Source of the DNA: Leucogyrophana mollusca
Lineage: Eukaryota; Basidiomycota; Agaricomycetes; Boletales
DNA length: 64,000 nucleotides
Assembly (NCBI GenBank): GCA_021014945.1
Contig: MU266412.1
Location: forward strand, 44,236 to 108,235
Reading direction: 5' to 3'
In this document: positions 46,437 through 56,717 of the stretch, piece by piece
How positions within the stretch are numbered: position 1 is the stretch's first letter
Layout: the number at the start of each line of letters is the position of its first letter
Notes under the pieces: model-generated
Database searches by the model: none
What the model saw: only the letters and a program-made list of their open reading frames with translations
What the model was told of the DNA's origin: nothing
Translations under genes and position numbers: made by a program

Positions 46437-49400
46437 CGTGCTTACTGGGGGAAAAGAGAGGGTAGACGGCTGGGTCACAAAGGCTTGGGCTTTTGAGCGA
46501 ATCAAGAGACGTACTGTTTTTGTCGAGGTTCTGTCGGCGAAAACGGCAGACGATGGGGCTTATGTAGCCCGGAGTGCACGGGTATATTTTGAGCAGCTGG
46601 GCTTCGAGGTAGAAGACCGCGGCGATCTGAATCTACTTCTGCGGATGGGGGAAGCAGAAAAAGAGGTCACACGAGCAGAATGTATGAAGGCGCCAGATTA
46701 TAACCTCGGGTACTCCATACTGACGGACCTTGACCCGGACGAACGTTCGTCGCTTTTTATCGTAATTTCTCACATTTGCCAGCCGAGTACCAAATCTAAT
46801 CTTATCTCTTGCCACTATGCCCCCAGCGCTTGTGTGGCATCACTGCCATCAGATTGCAGGTCCTGTTCTAACCACTTTGAAAGCGCCAGTGATGCAATAA
46901 TACCGCACGAATGATCACCCTACGACTGTATGACAACAAAGAAGTAAACGGAAAAGGTACATCCTCTGTATTGGACGGGACTCGGTGGCCGCCAGTGTAA
47001 ACTTAGAGGCACTGTCACTGACGTGAAGTGGCTCATGTCTCCAGTGGATGTCGACTCCTGAACGCCAAGGATGCGGTGGCGAATATCCGGCATCGATAAG
47101 GATGGTCATAGTGACAAGTGCGGATATGTTACGAACGTTCGAAGAAGTGCAGTGACACTGACAGAGTGCACGAGTCAAGAGCATGGAAAGTGGGGTGATG
47201 CGAGAACGTACGAAGACCGGATACACCAATGATCCTCAATACGGCGTAATTTGCGCATTCGTTATGCTGAAGGCATTGGGGTCGAGTGCACGCATTAAAA
47301 ATACCATCTTTGATGATCAATGATTCGCTGCGCCTCCTAAGGTATACGAGAAAACATGAAAATGATATATCACTCACGCTGCACGCAACCACTTGCGCAG
47401 CTATAAGTCTGCTTGTGCCCGATTCTTGCAGGCAGGAAAGATCGCTGGACCGGGGAGTATCAATTTCAACAGCCAGTAGATCTGGCTTTGGTTTGGTAAA
47501 CCGCATAGAAACCCAACGCGTGATTTGCATTGAGACGCAAATAGTCCGGCTCAAAGACGCGACGAAGTCCTGATGTGCCCCGTATCCCCACAAGAAGATA
47601 AGAAATGCGTGGAAGACTCGGATGGGGTCGATTGCGCAAGTACGCAGCCCGCAAAATGAAGGCTACATTGCTTCGTGGATAGGCCGGGGCTGTATACGTA
47701 TAGCGATAAACGCGAGACACGTTTTAGATGGAATCAGCAGTGCAGGAGGCGGTTCGGGTGTAAGGCGTATGGCAACAGAAGGAAGCGGTTGTTGAGACAG
47801 ATATGAAGTCTGAGCGACGGGTGTGGTGATCGGTGCGAACGTGCATCGATCGGCGGTCGCCATTCGATGGGCGTTTGAAGTAGGGCATGTTCTCTCGGAG
47901 CAGGACGATGTCTGACCCTAGTCGGATCTAACCCGTGTGATCCATTGACGGCATAAGATGATGCTTCGAGTCAGTGTACCTACGAGGAACAACAAAGGAG
48001 CGCCTCGGAGTGACCGCCAGACCGTATTTTGCCGGTAGTAAGAAAAATCCTTTCAGCTCATCCGCGTCCATCATAAATATCGAGACTCTTGGTTTGTTTG
48101 ATATCGGGGGACGCCAGCTTTCGTAAAAAATCTGGCCAAGAAAGATATACCTTTCCGAAATGAAAAGCACTGTGTTTGAACAAACCCATACATATAGCGT
48201 TGTTGGGGGGCAAATTGGCATACAAAATGACGACTATCGTGGGTTGGTTTGGCCGTCCGGGGCGTGTGTACTTGTAACACGAGGGACTATATCAGTGAGG
48301 GAAGCCGTCGTCAAGGGAGACCACGAAGACATCGGCCCTGGAGCGACTTTGTTGAACCTCAAAAGCTACGGAGATCGTCGTAGATCTGATGATCGAGTGG
48401 ATATGTCATGCCAGACAAAATCTAGCATACTGGTATCAGTGATTATCCGGAGACAGATGTCCTGTCGAACCCCGCATCCAAAAATATACGATGAAGAAAC
48501 CTTCTGATACTATCGCTGCGAAGGCATGGCCGTGGAATCATTCACCGGATGAAAGAAGGCCAAGACTCGGTCAGCTGCTCGTACCGCCAGAGGAAGAACG
48601 TTGACGCACATACAGGGGTAGGTTAGGTGGTTCTCATAACACTGAAGAGCAACGGTGCCTTTAGAGCATTGTTGTGCACATATCCTGATACCATAGCAGG
48701 TAGGAGTGGCGGCTCTCTGTCGTCCGCAAAATTTCGAGGGGAGTCGCCGCAAACCCCAGGGAACGTGGTATTGAGATGGAAGATCACATGTACCCAGACC
48801 CGGTCGCGAGGTCCGTCAAGGGGTAGGCGGCGCGGGTGTACGCCTACAAAAATTCCCGGCCGTAAGTCAACCATCCACGGCCATCCACGGCCCCCATTGA
48901 AAGTGAGAAAGTTACACTGCATTGTATGACGATTGATCAATAACAATGTACGAGCGGAACCACCCAGCTGCCTGTTGTGGTTATTGATACGAGCAGAGAA
49001 GGACATGAACCGGGTTGTGCGCCCGCAAAACCCCACAGATGCCGATGTGTGCATGGGACGAACAGCAGTACGCAATCAGGGAGGTTCACTACGCTAAACC
49101 CGACGGGGTAGACGCTGAAATACAGCGGTATGATGGGGTATATCATGCGAGAAGAGAACGATCTTGTAAACTGCTACAGCACTCACCTCTTCCAGCTCAA
49201 AAACGCGGATAAGTCCAGTCGAGGACAATGCCGCCTTGTAGCACAAGTGCTCCGGTCGAGCAATTCCGTTTGATATGACTTGGAGGGTTGTTGGAGAGGT
49301 TGCGCGGCGACCGTAGCGCCACGTCGCGGGGGTCTTTTGTGTGTGCGACTTGTGACCCATATAGCAGCGAAATTAAGTGTCACAAGTCAGTCTTGTGTTT

Positions 49401-50270
49401 ATTGCGATGTGTCGTCGACCACATAACATAATTCCAAATCAGCTAACCAATGTATAAAGTTAGAACAAAGCTTTCCGCCTTTCCTTGTCCTCCTTCAATA
49501 GAATGGGAGGACCAAATATTGATGCCAGTTGGCAATGATCCAAGGACTGACTGAGAGTCCGAGACATGGGACGCGAGAGGACGCGAGGTGCCGACGGAAG
49601 AACAGCTAGCTGTCGCCGGTCAGTGGCGAATCTCCCCATCCTCTCGCTGATCGAGAACAAAACAAGTCGGAAATGCGAGAAACCTCCGAAGTGGGAAGCG
49701 GGGCAGGACAGGTTCTTGCGTGGCTTCTGGCATGGTAACTGGGCAGACATCCGGCTGCACTTCATCCTGAGCAAACCTGGGCCGAGGTTGCTCATATCCA
49801 GAACTTATCAAGGTCACCGCATACCTAAATTTTTGGAACCAAATACCATCGTCCAAGTAAAATATAACTCTCTCATCAGAGCGCAATTTATCTTCTTGCT
49901 ATTCTGGGATTTTTAGGACGTCTGGCGGTGTGTTCGTTTGAAATTATCCTCGCAAATAGCAAGGTACCAGCCATCGTGGACGACGTGTGCTGAAGAAGAA
50001 TGACAGAGCCACACAGCACACACGGAAGAAATCGCCACCATGTGGCGCTGCAGCGGTCGCTTCGCCCGCTACCTCTACATAGTTCCAGATAGTTCCTCGC
50101 TGAGAACGCCTCCGACGGTGACTGCTACAGGACAAGCGGCGTTCGGGACAGAGTTGCCATTGGATGGCCATGAGTGGTAACTAGAGTAAGAGAATCTGGC
50201 AGAGCTCGGATGCGGATTTCATGTATGACTCCTCTTTTCCACTTGCAAATGGCTACTCATATTGGGTGGG
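46437..50270. other. 3.8 kb without a supported gene
   Basis: It starts with the 5' flank of the phosphate transporter. Frames such as 46210-46914 and 48160-48507 show no domain and no credible splice partners. A short direct repeat (ccatccacgg) occurs near 48870-48890. Confidence 0.4.
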
Positions 50271-50995
50271 TCATAGTGATGATTGCACATGTGTACTGTT
50301 CCACACGCTGCTCATATGGTTCGTCCTCACAAAATCGTACACCCTCTCCCAATCCCTGCAAACGTGCACGACCCCAATTCCATCCGTTCCTATCAATCTC
50401 TCTCCATCGTCTACATCCAGAGGGTCCAGAGTTGTATCGCTGGCACAAAGAACAGCCTGGCGCATGAGGTTGAGGCAGTGATGAGTGTGGCCGTCCGCGC
50501 TATTCCGCTCGATGACGGCCTTGCGAATCATCTGTAGACAGTGCATCTGATGGAACATGCTGACTCCGAAAGTACGACCTGTGACAATAGTCGGACAAAT
50601 GGACGCACACAGCGAATGTTTCATACTTGCCTTGCTCTCCCAACCTGACGAACCCGTTCCCCTTCGAGAAGAGGTCTGTATTCCGCCATTCAGACCAAGC
50701 TTCCGGGTTGGATATGCCATATCGTGGAGTGTCTTCAATCTCGAGGGCCACGTATGGTAAATCTATCGGGAGACGTGTTGGGTGGTCATCTCCAACGTAG
50801 CCTGATCGGTTGGATGTCAGGTGCGCTGCAGGTCACACCATTCAAAAGCTACTGACTGTAATGGCTATTGTCAACCAGCAGAGGAGATTCAGCGGTTGTT
50901 CGTTCGATGCGTAGACGATGCATGGTCAGCGCGTTTAGACAGAGACTGAATGCCAGTGCCGATAGAGTGATAGACAGCGGGGTCACTCGCAGCAT
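50271..50995 (-). CDS. UstYa-family (DUF3328) oxidase-like protein, 205 aa
   Basis: Exons 50857-50995, 50631-50801 and 50271-50578. The ATG at 50995 precedes a membrane anchor (MLRVTPLSITLSALAFSLCL). The family's two HxxHC motifs are HQMHC (residues 113-117) and HTHHC (134-138), in the contexts VSMFHQMHCLQMIRKAV and HTHHCLNLMRQAVLCASDTT. A final HVCRDWERVYDFV is also family-typical. Intron 2 is a GC-AG intron (donor GCAAGT); a GT site four bases further in breaks the frame. UstYa proteins act on the precursors of ustiloxin, asperipin, phomopsin and cyclochlorotine, catalysing oxidative cyclisation or hydroxylation in the secretory pathway. It lies about 1.9 kb from, and divergent to, the repeat-precursor gene at 52938. 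Family assignment is strong; partnership with those precursors is inference. Confidence 0.88.
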
Positions 50996-52866
50996 CTTGG
51001 TCTTGGTATGCGGCCAGTCGCCAAAATCCTGCACTTGAAGTTAGGGAGCGCGAGCACTCAGACCACAGGATCTATCTACGCCCATCAAAGCTTACGGATC
51101 CCCGGCTCTTGCGATTCTTGGGTCACATTGACAATGGGCTGGTTTTTCCGATATCGGATCAGATCAGAGGTGCGTGATGGAAGGAACCGAACATAAACTG
51201 CTCTGATGGGGAACTTCGGTCATCTAAGATTCTAAATGTATGGCCAGCCGGGGCTCAACATAGCGCAATTGATACGCAGCGTGACGTTCCCTCCAGCGGC
51301 CCATCTCGGCTTCTCTTCCACTGACTGAAAGGATAACTGCTACTTACACACCATCTTCGAGGCTTCCAAGTCGGGCTGGGATTTGACTAGACTGAGAAAT
51401 ATATTCTTTGGGGCGGAGGCATCGAAAGGTGTCCATTACGCGAATTCTCCCCACTTCGATCGCGGGGAGGCCTTTGTCTCGATCAATACTCCTGGCGCTA
51501 ATCTGTCCCCATCTAAGGTGCTTATCACCATCATGCATTAATGTTGCAGTGCCCGAACCCACCGGCCGAAATCCACGCTCACGTAGACCTGGAGATAAGT
51601 TATCTCGATGATGGCAGCCGGAAACCCTCGGGGCATTGTTTCCAATGTCGCTGTATCGGTGCGGTATGCTTTGATACCTCATTAATTAGACTGACAGCGC
51701 GACGAGACTGCCCTCGCAAATGGAAGATATAGTTCAGAGGCGACGCGGTACTAAGGCACGCGCCTTTATTGCAGTGTTGTTTGTCTAACACACCACGGAC
51801 TCTACAAGAAAGGCGAAGTCGTTGGCTTTCGCCATCATTCGAAATGCGGCCTGAGGTAAATATTGCACCTAGGGAGCGCAGCGATTAGGTATAATTTCTG
51901 TATCACGACTGTCAAGTAGCTTCAGCGGGACTGCGTACGACCGAAAGGCACTTCTCGGACCTGTCGGTTGAAGTTGAATGTCCCATCAGTATGAGCAGAT
52001 GCAACACTATTTCGGTACGGGATTCTTCGCTACTAAGTGACACGAATATATTGTTCTGACCCAGGATCATATCAAAGGTGCGTGGTATACCGCTCCGCTC
52101 TAATCAGAGTTCTAACTCGTGTTTAAAGTGTCGTCGACAGAGACGGCTCTTCTCAGGCATCTAGATGTTACCAGGGGGATGGTGCCTATGTGCTTGTCAT
52201 CCTCGCGGCGTCGGGTTAGTTTAGGGATTAATCACAGCTGCGAAACCCCCCCAGTAGACCGCTATCGCTCACACCTTCTGCACTTTAGTCGCTGAGTCCC
52301 GCTGCCGCCACACCTGGCAGCCTTCTACGCTTCCAAGCTGCCTATCAGCATCATGCACGAGCATTGCGCACTTCTCGGACCTGTCGGCTGCAACCGAATA
52401 TCGCATCAGTATGCGCGGATGCAACTGTAAGTCTGTATCACTACGTTGTTCGCCAATGATCTAGGTCTCTCACCCGTGTCATTGTCGGTATGTGATACTT
52501 TGCCGATACTCATCTTCAAGTCGCCTGGCTGCTCTGGCTTACAGCAGACACACTCCTTACGGATTTAGCTCCTCATCAGTGGCGCACTTCGGTAAGCCTC
52601 CGCCGCAGTATTGAAGCTGCTCGACTCAGGTCTCCCAAGTATCTAACAAAGGCGCCCCGGAAAAATGGCTTCTCCTTGTATGGCCGCCCGAACACGACTA
52701 ATCAATCATGACATCACAATGATCACGGCTGCGATAACCCCTCAATTACCGCATGGTCTTTTGATACAATGAACGACGCTAAGAGGGCATGGCAGTAAAC
52801 TGCACCAATCCGCTTCAAGAGCAAAAACTCTATCTAAAAGTGTCAGCGGCGCGGTCGACCGGAATG
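50996..52866. other. Divergent intergenic region between UstYa-like gene and precursor 1
   Basis: No gene is seen. It holds at least two copies of a ~55-bp block: cacttctcggacctgtcgg followed by a variant of catcagtatgagcagatgc, at about 51949-52005 and 52369-52430. From about 52560 on it is homologous to 56350-56717, the promoter of precursor 2. Confidence 0.5.
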
Positions 52867-52873
52867 TATAAAG
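52867..52873 (+). promoter_or_regulatory. TATA box of precursor gene 1
   Basis: TATAAAG, 71 bp upstream of the ATG at 52938, inside a block (cggaatgtataaaggg) conserved at exactly the same distance in the paralogous gene at 56718. Confidence 0.7.
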
Positions 52874-52937
52874 GGAGCTCAGCGCGAACAGCTTAGCTTG
52901 CAAGTCACTCAGATCTACAGGCAATTTTATTAGAGCG

Positions 52938-53627
52938 ATGCAACTCTCTCTTACCTTCGTCACGCTCCTCGCTGCCCTGACCGCGGGGGTATACGCGCTT
53001 CCTTCTCAGCACAAGCGTAAGTTGGGTTGCGCTGCCTCTGGCATTGTACTAACACTCATGGCCTAGGAATCATCGAGGCTGAAATCGCCGAGCGTGAGTT
53101 GAATTATCTTTGCATTGTCGATGGCGTTGTACCAATGACTGTATGGCCCCCAGGTGAATCTGATGTAATCCACGTCAGTGCTGAGGGTTTTCTCGGGCGC
53201 GGGGCTGTCAACTAACTTGCGCTAACAGCCCGGAAACTATCTCTACCTCGCAACTGAGGACTTGTTGGATGAAAAGAAGCGTAAGTCTTCATTGTCGATC
53301 GCGGGCATTGTACTAATGACCATACGGACCCCAGGCGACTCCGAATTAAATCACGTCAGTGCTGAGCGTTTTCTCGGTTTTGGTGATAGCAACTGACTTG
53401 TGCTAACAGGGGACCCTTGTTTACTACGTAGGGGAGGATTCGTTGAATCAGGAGAAGCGTAAGTTCTTCTTGTCGATGGCGGGGTTGCGCTAATGAACAC
53501 ACTGCCCTCAGGCGAGGTTGGCCACGACGTCAGTGCTGAGTGTTTTCCCGGCCAGAGGGCTTACATTGACTCGCACTAACAGCCCGGGTACGCCTACGCC
53601 TACGCTGTGGATCTCGCGGAGGAGTAG
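52938..53627 (+). CDS. Kex2-processed repeat precursor 1 (dikaritin-like RiPP candidate), 102 aa
   Basis: Eight exons: 52938-53016, 53067-53093, 53154-53173, 53229-53280, 53335-53354, 53410-53458, 53512-53528 and 53583-53627. Each junction is GT..AG and the sum is 103 codons. Exon 1 encodes a signal peptide (LTFVTLLAALTAGVYALP) ending in a Lys-Arg site. Then come a short IIEAEIAER segment and three units, each a short spacer ending in H or D plus a Tyr-containing core: PGNYLYLATEDLL, GTLVYYVGEDSL and PGYAYAYAVDL. Dibasic KR closes units 1 and 2; the last ends in a stop after AEE. Spacer and core sit on separate exons, joined in phase 0. This matches UstA-type precursors (signal, repeats, Kex2 sites, Tyr-bearing core). 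An alternative is a Kex2-processed surface peptide (repellent-like). No CaaX motif, so it is not a basidiomycete pheromone. Confidence 0.8.
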
Positions 53628-54200
53628 CGTGAGTTCAGCGTTGTCGGGGTCTCCTTTAGCAGACACTGATAAATGTGGGCTGCAAGGCGATTTGGCGGCA
53701 TGTCAGTCGTTCCAGCCAGAGTGAACTCTGCTTTATATTGGGCTTACGATTCGCCTAATAGCATGCGCCTGGGCTGTGGAGCTGAAATTCAAGATTGTCC
53801 GCGCAGCCTGAGCCGCATCGGTCCATGATCCCATCGAATGTGTTCCTATTGTAACTACTCACACTATACCCGTGCACCGGCGGGCAGCCTCCTGAATTCA
53901 ATCGTGTCTCTTGCACCATATGTCTGCCAGTGTTCGAGCTGTCCGAGCGCGCGAACAGGACCTCCATCTCCATCTCCCTGCCTCGCACATCGAACTTGAA
54001 TACCTTCCACGGGCCACCAGTAACCGGCGCGTATCAGCAGGGTGGAAAATTGAACTGTACAGCCAGCCTTCTCGCGCAGGATCATCCGGTCCAGGGGTCC
54101 TCTCTCGGCGCAGCCTGCCCTGTTATCACTGACGATTTCTTTGGACTAGTATCGCAATTCGCTGAAGGGAACTGAGTAGCAACCGGTGATGCAGAGACGG
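53628..54200. repeat. Post-precursor duplicated segment, copy 1
   Basis: Directly after the stop codon the sequence gcgtgagttcagcgttgtcg is shared with the 3' side of precursor 2 (57708 on). Further on, a block with cgcgcgaacagg and cgaacttgaatacc is shared by all three copies (53.9, 55.9 and 57.9 kb). On the minus strand the shared block reads as a conserved open frame (GGPWKVFKFDVRGREMEMEV then LFARSD). Confidence 0.75.
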
Positions 54201-54364
54201 CTCGTATTGTTTCCGCAGCTCACCCTTTTCATCCTTGGCTGATTGTCCGTAACCAATATCCTTGTTGTTCCCTGCCCTTCAAGTTACATGATTTCGTCCC
54301 TCGCGCCCGGCGGAACTGCAGCTCATTCAATTTCATTCGAGTCAAGACACGCTCATTTCTCAGT

Positions 54365-55129
54365 TTACTGCCAATCCAACTGTATACTCCGATACCACAA
54401 GAAGAAGACGTCCCCCTCATTTTCTCTGAGGAGCCGCTTGGGCTTCACGCCGACAAAGGTTTTAAATATTTCCAAGGTGGCCCCGGCTATTCTCTTGGAC
54501 CCGGCTCGAGGTTCAAACTTGCAACGAAACTGGGATGTGGCGCAACTTCCAGCGTTCGGCTTGCTCGATAATTACAGTAAGTTCAGAAACGCACCGCAAT
54601 GGGGAGCTCACTGTACGATTTCGCACTCTCTAGGAATGATGACTGTGTTGCTATCACAATACTAAATGGATGCGCGCCCCTGTTAAATCGAGAGGACAAG
54701 CTTCAGGAGCTCAACGTTCTACAGCGCTTGTCATGCTCCTCGCCCTCACCGCTTCCAGTGGAGACCTCGACTCAATTTGCTCGCCTATTGGCCCATTCAT
54801 ACCACCCTGGTATCGATGTGGATGGTAAGCATTTGTGTCTCGTTATGAAGCTGCTGGGCTCAGATGTACAAGCCATCCGCGGAGATTTTCCGAATAACGG
54901 GTAACTTACCTGCCCGTCGTGAAGCGCCTTCTGTGCCACGTCTTGCTTGGCATCGCGCATGCAAGAAGGAATTGCAACCACCGGTTTGCAATATCCCTAC
55001 GTCATTTTTTCCCGTTAGACTCAAGTTGCTAACTTGTATAGGTGTGAAACCCGATAATATCATGATGGACCTCGATAGCTCCTGGCCCCCATCTGCCATG
55101 CAATTCCTACTTAGCAAGCTTTATGAGTA
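54365..55129 (+). pseudogene. Degenerate protein kinase (SRPK-like) fragment
   Basis: An opening piece reads EEDVPLIFSEEPLGLHADKG, YSLGPGSRFKLATKLGCGAT and SSVRLAR, i.e. the N-terminal segment and glycine loop. After a gap come NVLQRLS, HSYHPGIDVDGKHLCLVMKL, LPVVKRLLCHVLLGIAHA and finally KPDNIMMDLDSS ending at 55129. The frame shifts before the catalytic loop, the expected HxD just before xKPDN reads TTG, and the DFG motif and C-lobe are absent. It is a truncated dead kinase, or a pseudokinase remnant. It lies between the two precursor genes, probably dragged along by local rearrangement. Confidence 0.65.
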
Positions 55130-55240
55130 AAGACGATTTCTCGAACCTTGACATCGCTATGAACCAATACCCCTCGAGCTCAAGGAAGTCAAGAGGGGGG
55201 ATTACGCATCCAAATTCTTCCCGATGGGGGGAATAAAGAT

Positions 55241-55753
55241 TTAATTCTTGACTGAGACAGCGGTAGATGCTGTATTCAACCCATCATTTACGAGCTTTAA
55301 GGCGCCATGCCTGTGTTGAGAATCTTGCGCAAACACCACTCGACCCTGAGAGAGATCAGTCGTTACATTGGGGGGGAAAGACCGAATACAATGTCCACAC
55401 AGGAGTTGAGGACGGTAGCTTATGCCTGGCATAGCTATTTGTCGCCACAGGATCACCTCCGAAGAAACTGTGGGGAAGCTGCGTTTCGCCATCGTATTCG
55501 AATTGAGGGTATCTATAGATAGTCGATTCTTGCGGTTCGATTCTTGCGGTTCAGAGTTGAGGTACAAGAAATAACCGTGCTCCTCGAGCCAAGGCCTGAT
55601 AGACTCCAAGAAGGCCACAAGGTCCTCTGTGTCGAATTCTCGCTGATTCGGGTCAAAATCGACCTGCGAAAATATCAAACACGTGAGTGCCAGTTTACGA
55701 GCAGGATTTACTTGGCTCACCGTTATCTTCTGAGGTTGAAGAGGAGGACCCAT
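55241..55753 (-). pseudogene. Kinase-like N-terminal fragment
   Basis: Open minus-strand frame from ATG 55753 to the stop at 55241, best read with one intron (about 55670-55722, GTGAGC...CGCAG). Pieces DTEDLVAFLESIRPWLEEHG and QGRVVFAQDSQHRHGALKLV resemble the N-terminal part of Agaricomycete kinase-like proteins (VFAxDxxxRHVxxKLV). It stops right after the lysine strand, so the kinase body is missing. The assignment is from memory of the family pattern and only moderate. Confidence 0.45.
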
Positions 55754-55789
55754 CGGATTTGATTAATTGATTAACAACTGGGGAGGCAA

Positions 55790-56280
55790 CGTCATGGTGC
55801 AGTTCTGAGAGACTCTAAAAATTGAGGCTCGCACCCGATGAAGATAAACTCCGACAGATATACACCAGCGGGTAGCCCCCCCAGTCGAATCGCGTTTCTT
55901 GCACCATACATATACTTCAAGGCCACTGTTCGAGCCATTCGAGCGCGCGAACAGCACCTGCACCTGTATCCCGCGGCCCTGCATCTCGAACTTGAATACC
56001 TTCCACGGACCACCAGTAACCGGCGCATCTCAGCAGGGTGGACAATCAAAGGTGAAAAATTAAAGTGCACCACAGATTACCGTAGGCTCAGCCTTCTCGC
56101 ACAAGTTCTGACCAGCCCAGTGCTGGTCAGTGGTGCCAGTGCTCTCACGCAGTGCCGAATTATCACTGACGACTTTGGACTAGTATCGCAATTTGCCGAG
56201 GGGGGCTCCGTAGCAACCATTGGTGCAGTGCTGGTGGAATCGTTCTCGCGACGGTGCCGATACTAAATCTCACCCTGTGC
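55790..56280. repeat. Post-precursor duplicated segment, copy 2 (orphan)
   Basis: Shares blocks with 53750-54200: ttcgagc...cgcgcgaacag, cgaacttgaataccttccac, ccaccagtaaccggcgc, ctagtatcgcaatt. Here it has no precursor gene upstream, so it may mark where a third precursor copy was lost. The minus strand again has the open frame GGPWKVFKFEMQGRGIQVQV then LFARSN. Confidence 0.7.
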
Positions 56281-56646
56281 ATGCGCCCAACCATATCAAG
56301 CATTCGTTGCAGGTCGCCAGCTTAGCTGACAGTCGCACGATCTTGACAGATTCAGCTTCTCATCAGTGGCACACTTGTTGAGCCTCTAATACAGCATTGA
56401 AGCTGGTCGACTCGCGTCCCTCAAGGATCCAACAAAGGCGCCCCAGACAAACGGCTTCTCCTTGCATGACCACCCGAGCGCGACCAACCATAATATCATA
56501 ACGATCACGACTGCGGTAAACCCTCAAATGCCGCGTGGTCTTTTAATGCGATGAACGACGCGTAGGGGGCATGGCGATGAAATGCACCATTCCGGCTTAA
56601 GAGCAAAACTGTATTTCAAAGCTCAGCGGCGCGGACAACCGGAATG

Positions 56647-56653
56647 TATAAAG
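56647..56653 (+). promoter_or_regulatory. TATA box of precursor gene 2
   Basis: TATAAAG, 71 bp before the ATG at 56718, in the same conserved context and at the same distance as in precursor gene 1. Confidence 0.7.
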
Positions 56654-56717
56654 GGTGCCTAGCGCGAACAGCTGTACTTCCAAGTCACTCAGGTCGACAA
56701 GCAATTCCATTAGAGCA

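Noticed and set aside
46210..46914. 234-codon plus-strand frame
   Set aside because: It runs antisense through the first exons of the phosphate transporter and its 5' flank, with no domain.
48160..48507. 115-codon plus-strand frame
   Set aside because: The text GGQIGIQNDDY looks protein-like, but no start context, splice partner or homologous motif supports it.
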